Source: Oligoflexia bacterium
Lineage (GTDB): Bacteria; Bdellovibrionota; UBA1018
Assembly: GCA_025352185.1 (NCBI GenBank)
Contig: JANXTV010000103.1
Location: 1-10,305 of the forward strand
Length of the DNA stretch: 10,305 nucleotides
Direction of reading: 5' to 3'
Positions 8,291 to 10,305 of this stretch are shown piece after piece. Position numbers and translations under genes: made by a program. The notes under the pieces are model-generated. The model did no database searches. It was not told the DNA's origin and was given only the letters and a program-made list of their open reading frames with translations. How positions within the stretch are numbered: position 1 is the first letter of the stretch; every line of letters begins with the position of its first letter.

Positions 8291-8962
8291 TCACTCAGGC
8301 GTTTTGAGGTTCAGTTCTTCGAGCACTCGGTCCCATATGGTCTCGACGTATTTTCTCGCCGATTTTTCGGAAACGCTTTCTGGATCCAAGGCACACTGAG
8401 TGATGATTCCTTCTAAATATGCGGCTAACGAGACGAAGATTCCGGAAGTGACTGCCTTGGATTTCAATCCGAAATTCGAAAAGAGAGTATCAAAATTTTT
8501 TTGCACTTCGGCTCGATGAATACGCTGAAGTTTCGTCCATTTTTTTAAGAGTGGAGGAGTCCGAAGGGCAGCGAGTTTAAACTCTAGGAATAGGAGATAA
8601 ATTTCCCTCCGCCCGACTTGATCCAGGATGAGTTCCTTGAGTCGACCTAACTGCACCTGTGGACTTTGCTTTTGATCGAGCGCGAGACACATTTCATCGC
8701 GATCTCGGATGTGGCTTCGCTCAAGAAGCGCGAGAAGGAGATCTTCTTTGGAAGAAAAGTTCGAGTAGAATGCTCCACGACTAAAACCAGCAGACTCGGT
8801 AATTTCATCCACAGAAGCTGCATCATAGCCTCGCTTTATGAAAATCTTTGCGGACGCTTCAATGATCTGCATCCGAGTTTCGTTCCGACTTTGTTCCCGA
8901 GTGAGTCGACGTGGCCGTGGTCTAATGGATTTTGTTCGCACCGAGTTCACACCCTTTCTCAT
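8291..8962 (-). CDS. TetR/AcrR-family transcriptional repressor
   Basis: TetR-family proteins are dimeric repressors released from DNA by a small ligand. The 223-residue product has a basic N-terminal tail (residues 1-30) and then the canonical helix-turn-helix block (about 31-75): IIEASAKIFIKRGYDAASV, ITESAGFSRGAFYSNFSSKEDLL. The C-terminal ligand-binding and dimerisation half (80-223) is all-helical and does not reveal the ligand. The ATG at 8960-8962 is preceded on its strand by GAGG (8970-8973) at seven bases' spacing, supporting this start. It is divergent from the acetyltransferase gene, with about 85 bases between the starts, the usual arrangement for a regulator controlling its neighbour and itself. 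I cannot assign a named subfamily. Confidence 0.95.
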   Translation of the reverse strand: MRKGVNSVRTKSIRPRPRRLTREQSRNETRMQIIEASAKIFIKRGYDAASVDEITESAGFSRGAFYSNFSSKEDLLLALLERSHIRDRDEMCLALDQKQSPQVQLGRLKELILDQVGRREIYLLFLEFKLAALRTPPLLKKWTKLQRIHRAEVQKNFDTLFSNFGLKSKAVTSGIFVSLAAYLEGIITQCALDPESVSEKSARKYVETIWDRVLEELNLKTPE

Positions 8963-9014
8963 TTATTTACCTCAATTGGTACCAGTCTACCTAGACAATT
9001 AAGATACATCATTG

Positions 9015-9030
9015 TATTTGAATTCAAATA
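9015..9030. promoter_or_regulatory. 16-bp perfect palindrome, candidate TetR-family operator
   Basis: TATTTGAATTCAAATA is its own reverse complement and lies between the divergent tetR and acetyltransferase starts. A possible + strand promoter overlaps it: TAGACA (8992-8997), 17 bases, then TATTTG (9015-9020), which is the left half of the palindrome, so a bound repressor would cover the -10 box. TetR-family dimers commonly bind palindromes of 15-20 bp in such intergenic regions. Binding by this protein is inferred. GTCTA-CC-TAGAC at 8986-8997 is a weaker alternative. Confidence 0.45.
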
Positions 9031-9047
9031 TGAATTCTAAAGTCGAT

Positions 9048-9668
9048 ATGGCCACGATAAAGATTGTCCCGACTGAGAAAGCGCACTATCTCGGAATATT
9101 TGAAGCGAACGCTCGCGGCTTTTTCGCTGGTCCGGCCTGGCGATGGATCTTTCCACAAGACTCCGAACGTCTCGCCCAACTTCGGTGGTTATTTCCTAGA
9201 GGGGCGGGAATTCGCCTTAAATATTGTGAATCTTACACTACCGAAGGCGAGGTGCTAGGCGTCTCAATGTGGTCGCCTCCGAATCGTAGGGCTGGGGTTC
9301 CACTTTTGGATCAGTTGACTTCCGGACTCCTTAAAGTGCCGTTTAAGTACGGATTCGACACCTTCAAGCGATTGAGCCAATTTACTTCGCATGAAAGTCA
9401 CTTCTGTTCCGAGATTTTTAGGAACGGAAAATTTTGGGTGCTGGAGTCCATCGTGGTCATTCCGGAAGCACAGAGATTAGGCTTGGGATCGATGCTATTG
9501 CAGCCTGGATTAAGTCGAGCGGATCGCGAAGGAATTCCAACGTTCGTTCTGACCCATGATCCGAAAAATATTGGGTTTTACGCACGCAATGGATTCAAGC
9601 TGGTGAAGGAAACCCCGTTTGGAAGGTCCGGATTAGTCTCTTACGGATTGATACGTCAGCCGCGTTGA
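9048..9668 (+). CDS. GNAT-family N-acetyltransferase
   Basis: GNAT enzymes transfer an acetyl group from acetyl-CoA to an amine; the substrate here cannot be read. From the ATG at 9048 the product has 206 residues. The acetyl-CoA-binding motif A is clear: strand LESIVVIP, then QRLGLGSMLL with the Q-x-x-G-x-G pyrophosphate loop at residues 142-147, followed by TFVLTHDPKNIGFYARNGFKLV, the usual strand plus motif B ending (Tyr in FYARNGF). An N-terminal FAGPAWRWIFP segment resembles GNAT subgroups with a substrate-side loop. Start choice is uncertain: in-frame ATG 9030 and TTG 9012 would add 6 or 12 residues, but 9012 would place the palindrome inside the gene, and 9048 best fits the family N-terminus (ATIKIVPTEKAHY). 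No strong ribosome site precedes any of them. It is probably controlled by the divergent TetR protein. Confidence 0.92.
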   Translation: MATIKIVPTEKAHYLGIFEANARGFFAGPAWRWIFPQDSERLAQLRWLFPRGAGIRLKYCESYTTEGEVLGVSMWSPPNRRAGVPLLDQLTSGLLKVPFKYGFDTFKRLSQFTSHESHFCSEIFRNGKFWVLESIVVIPEAQRLGLGSMLLQPGLSRADREGIPTFVLTHDPKNIGFYARNGFKLVKETPFGRSGLVSYGLIRQPR

Positions 9669-9699
9669 GGCGCGATTCAATCCAAATCAACTTACAAAA

Positions 9700-9720
9700 T
9701 GGTGGCCCCAGCAGGAATCG
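9700..9720 (-). other. tRNA 3'-end-like fragment, possible attachment-site relic
   Basis: Read on the minus strand these 21 bases look like the end of a tRNA: the second half of a T loop and T stem (CGATTCCTGC), a seven-base acceptor half (TGGGGCC), a discriminator A and CCA. The resemblance stops inside the T loop, and no anticodon or D arm follows. Such 3' fragments are the usual duplicated crossover site of integrative elements. No intact tRNA is in the window to compare, so the role is inferred. Confidence 0.4.
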
Positions 9721-9766
9721 TCCCCTCGCACCTCGGCCTTCCAGGCCTCGGCTCCGGGGCCGGGCT

Positions 9767-9799
9767 GCGGTAAATCGAACCTCCTGTTCGATTTACCGC
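9767..9799. repeat. Perfect 14-bp inverted repeat with 5-base loop
   Basis: GCGGTAAATCGAAC (9767-9780) and its exact reverse complement (9786-9799) flank CTCCT. It lies about 100 bases past the acetyltransferase stop, with no T-tract after it, so a simple intrinsic terminator is unlikely. A second hairpin (9804-9818) follows after four bases, giving a tandem stem-loop arrangement like that of REP/BIME-type elements or recombination sites. Confidence 0.8.
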
Positions 9800-9869
9800 G
9801 CTCAACCGCTTCGCGGTTCATCGCGGCCGATCCTCGTCGTTCGATTCCGGCGGCAGAAACGACTGAGCC

Positions 9870-10006
9870 CCAGAATATTTCTCAGGCCCCTAATAAAATT
9901 TTCAGGATGCGAGCGCCGCGCAGCTGGAGGCGTCCAGTCGCGCAGGCCATGGATGGCCGGACGAGCCGTCCTGGGAATTTTATTAGGGGCCTGGAAAATA
10001 TTCTGG
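9870..10006. repeat. Large imperfect inverted repeat, 38-bp arms around a structured 61-base centre
   Basis: The arm 9870-9907 matches the reverse complement of 9969-10006 at 34 of 38 positions, including an uninterrupted 18-base block (CAGGCCCCTAATAAAATT on the left). Three of the four mismatches become G-U pairs in a + strand RNA. The centre (9908-9968) has its own hairpins: CTGGA-GGCG-TCCAG (9924-9937) and GGCCAT-GG-ATGGCC (9945-9958). Together they form a 137-base cruciform or branched hairpin. It could be a MITE-like or REP-like repeat or a structured RNA; no transposase is adjacent, only a recombinase remnant. Confidence 0.8.
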
Positions 10007-10071
10007 AGAAAAATGGTGGGAGCTGTCCCAGTACAAACGAACCATGCCCGCCGGTGGTCATACTGACTTTC

Positions 10072-10206
10072 GGCGAGCGGTGGATAAGGAAGAAGGTCGA
10101 TATCGCGGAGCTGGTAAATCTGCGGCGGTCGGGGCTATCGCATCGAGAAATCGCTGCACGCTTGAACATAGGAAAAACGTCCGTCGTTCGGGCGTTGAAA
10201 AAGTAA
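10072..10206 (+). pseudogene. Serine recombinase (resolvase/invertase) C-terminal fragment
   Basis: The last 38 or so codons, KKVDIAELVNLRRSGLSHREIAARLNIGKTSVVRALKK in two overlapping blocks (KKVDIAELVNLRRSGLSHRE, then IAARLNIGKTSVVRALKK), are the C-terminal helix-turn-helix DNA-binding domain of resolvase/invertase serine recombinases, ending at a natural stop. The catalytic domain with its nucleophilic serine, and the long E helix, are absent. Upstream the frame continues only through the non-coding palindrome, with no recombinase-like sequence in the three forward frames examined. The open frame could be drawn from 9907, but that start is inside the inverted repeat. I call it a 5'-deleted remnant; a small stand-alone DNA-binding protein is the alternative. 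Confidence 0.65.
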
Positions 10207-10220
10207 TGCCGTAAAATGGC

Positions 10221-10248
10221 AGCGCCCCAGATTTTCGTCCGAGGCGCT
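10221..10248. terminator. GC-rich hairpin after the recombinase remnant, weak terminator candidate
   Basis: AGCGCC (10221-10226) and GGCGCT (10243-10248) pair across a 16-base loop, 15 bases after the remnant's stop. The following bases are only moderately T-rich, so termination is uncertain. The rest of the window to 10305 shows no gene or other element that I can support. Confidence 0.25.
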
Positions 10249-10305
10249 ACGCTACTTTATTGTCTTCGGTGCGAGGTCAGCGCCGATGATTAGGTTTTTC
10301 AACTC

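Larger units (their letters stand above)
9669..10071. other. Non-coding, hairpin-rich region (about 400 bases)
   Basis: No credible gene. The stretch alternates very GC-rich blocks (44 of 60 bases G+C at 9721-9780; 43 of 60 at 9901-9960) with AT-rich repeat arms. It contains, in order, a tRNA 3'-end-like sequence, GC-rich hairpins (GGCCT/AGGCC near 9736-9748), a perfect 14-bp stem, AACCGC/GCGGTT (9804-9818), GTCGTT/AACGAC (9836-9863) and a large inverted repeat. The T-loop-like heptamer TTCGATT recurs at 9787 and 9840, and its complement at 9773. Open frames here read through these palindromes and are dismissed. Confidence 0.7.

Noticed and set aside
8216..8416. 66-codon + strand frame
   Set aside because: Most of it is antisense to the 3' end of the tetR gene, it has no ribosome site and no family resemblance.
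9700..9790. Complete tRNA gene on the minus strand
   Set aside because: Only the 3' part of the T arm, the acceptor half and CCA are present; no anticodon arm, D arm or matching T-stem 5' half could be found.
9669..10010. CRISPR array
   Set aside because: The repeats are inverted and unequal, with no regularly spaced direct repeats of constant length and no cas genes.
9665..10066. 133-codon + strand frame overlapping the GNAT stop
   Set aside because: It reads through several perfect hairpins and the large inverted repeat, is Arg/Pro-rich and of low complexity, and has no ribosome site.
9882..10169. 95-codon minus-strand frame over the palindrome and recombinase remnant
   Set aside because: It is antisense to the recognisable helix-turn-helix and its similarity to the opposite-strand frame comes from the palindrome.

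Overview
The window carries most of a potassium-transport operon (kdpABCDE) followed by a small TPR-like protein and methionine aminopeptidase on the + strand. After it come a divergent TetR regulator/GNAT acetyltransferase pair and a hairpin-rich, non-coding tail with a tRNA-like fragment and the remnant of a serine recombinase. Sampled 60-base stretches of the kdp genes are about 53-55% GC. The full-length KdpD and canonical KdpABC fit a diderm (Gram-negative-type) bacterium, but nothing here fixes the phylum and I do not name one.

Layout. 3-842: C-terminal half of KdpA, entering from the left edge. 844-2907 KdpB, 2904-3449 KdpC, 3467-6151 KdpD, 6148-6828 KdpE. 6829-6879 is a possible 16-residue micro-ORF that fills the gap exactly. 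6876-7316 is a helical-repeat hypothetical protein and 7313-8077 is Map. Every junction in this string is a 4-base ATGA overlap or a gap of at most 17 bases if the micro-ORF is counted, so it looks like one translationally coupled transcription unit. KdpFABC is the high-affinity K+ pump, KdpD senses and KdpE activates. The last two genes are not classical Kdp partners.

8078-8290 is a short spacer between convergent genes. 8291-8962 (minus) encodes a TetR-family repressor and 9048-9668 (plus) a GNAT acetyltransferase. Their shared upstream region holds a perfect 16-bp palindrome (9015-9030), a good candidate operator.

9669-10305 has no intact gene. It holds a 21-base match to the 3' end of a tRNA (minus strand, 9700-9720), a GC-rich run of hairpins including a perfect 14-bp stem (9767-9799), a large 38-bp imperfect inverted repeat (9870-10006) with structured GC-rich centre, and the C-terminal DNA-binding domain of a serine recombinase lacking its catalytic domain (about 10072-10206). 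I read this as the eroded end of a mobile or repeat element, possibly beside a tRNA-type attachment site. This tail is the least explained part of the window.
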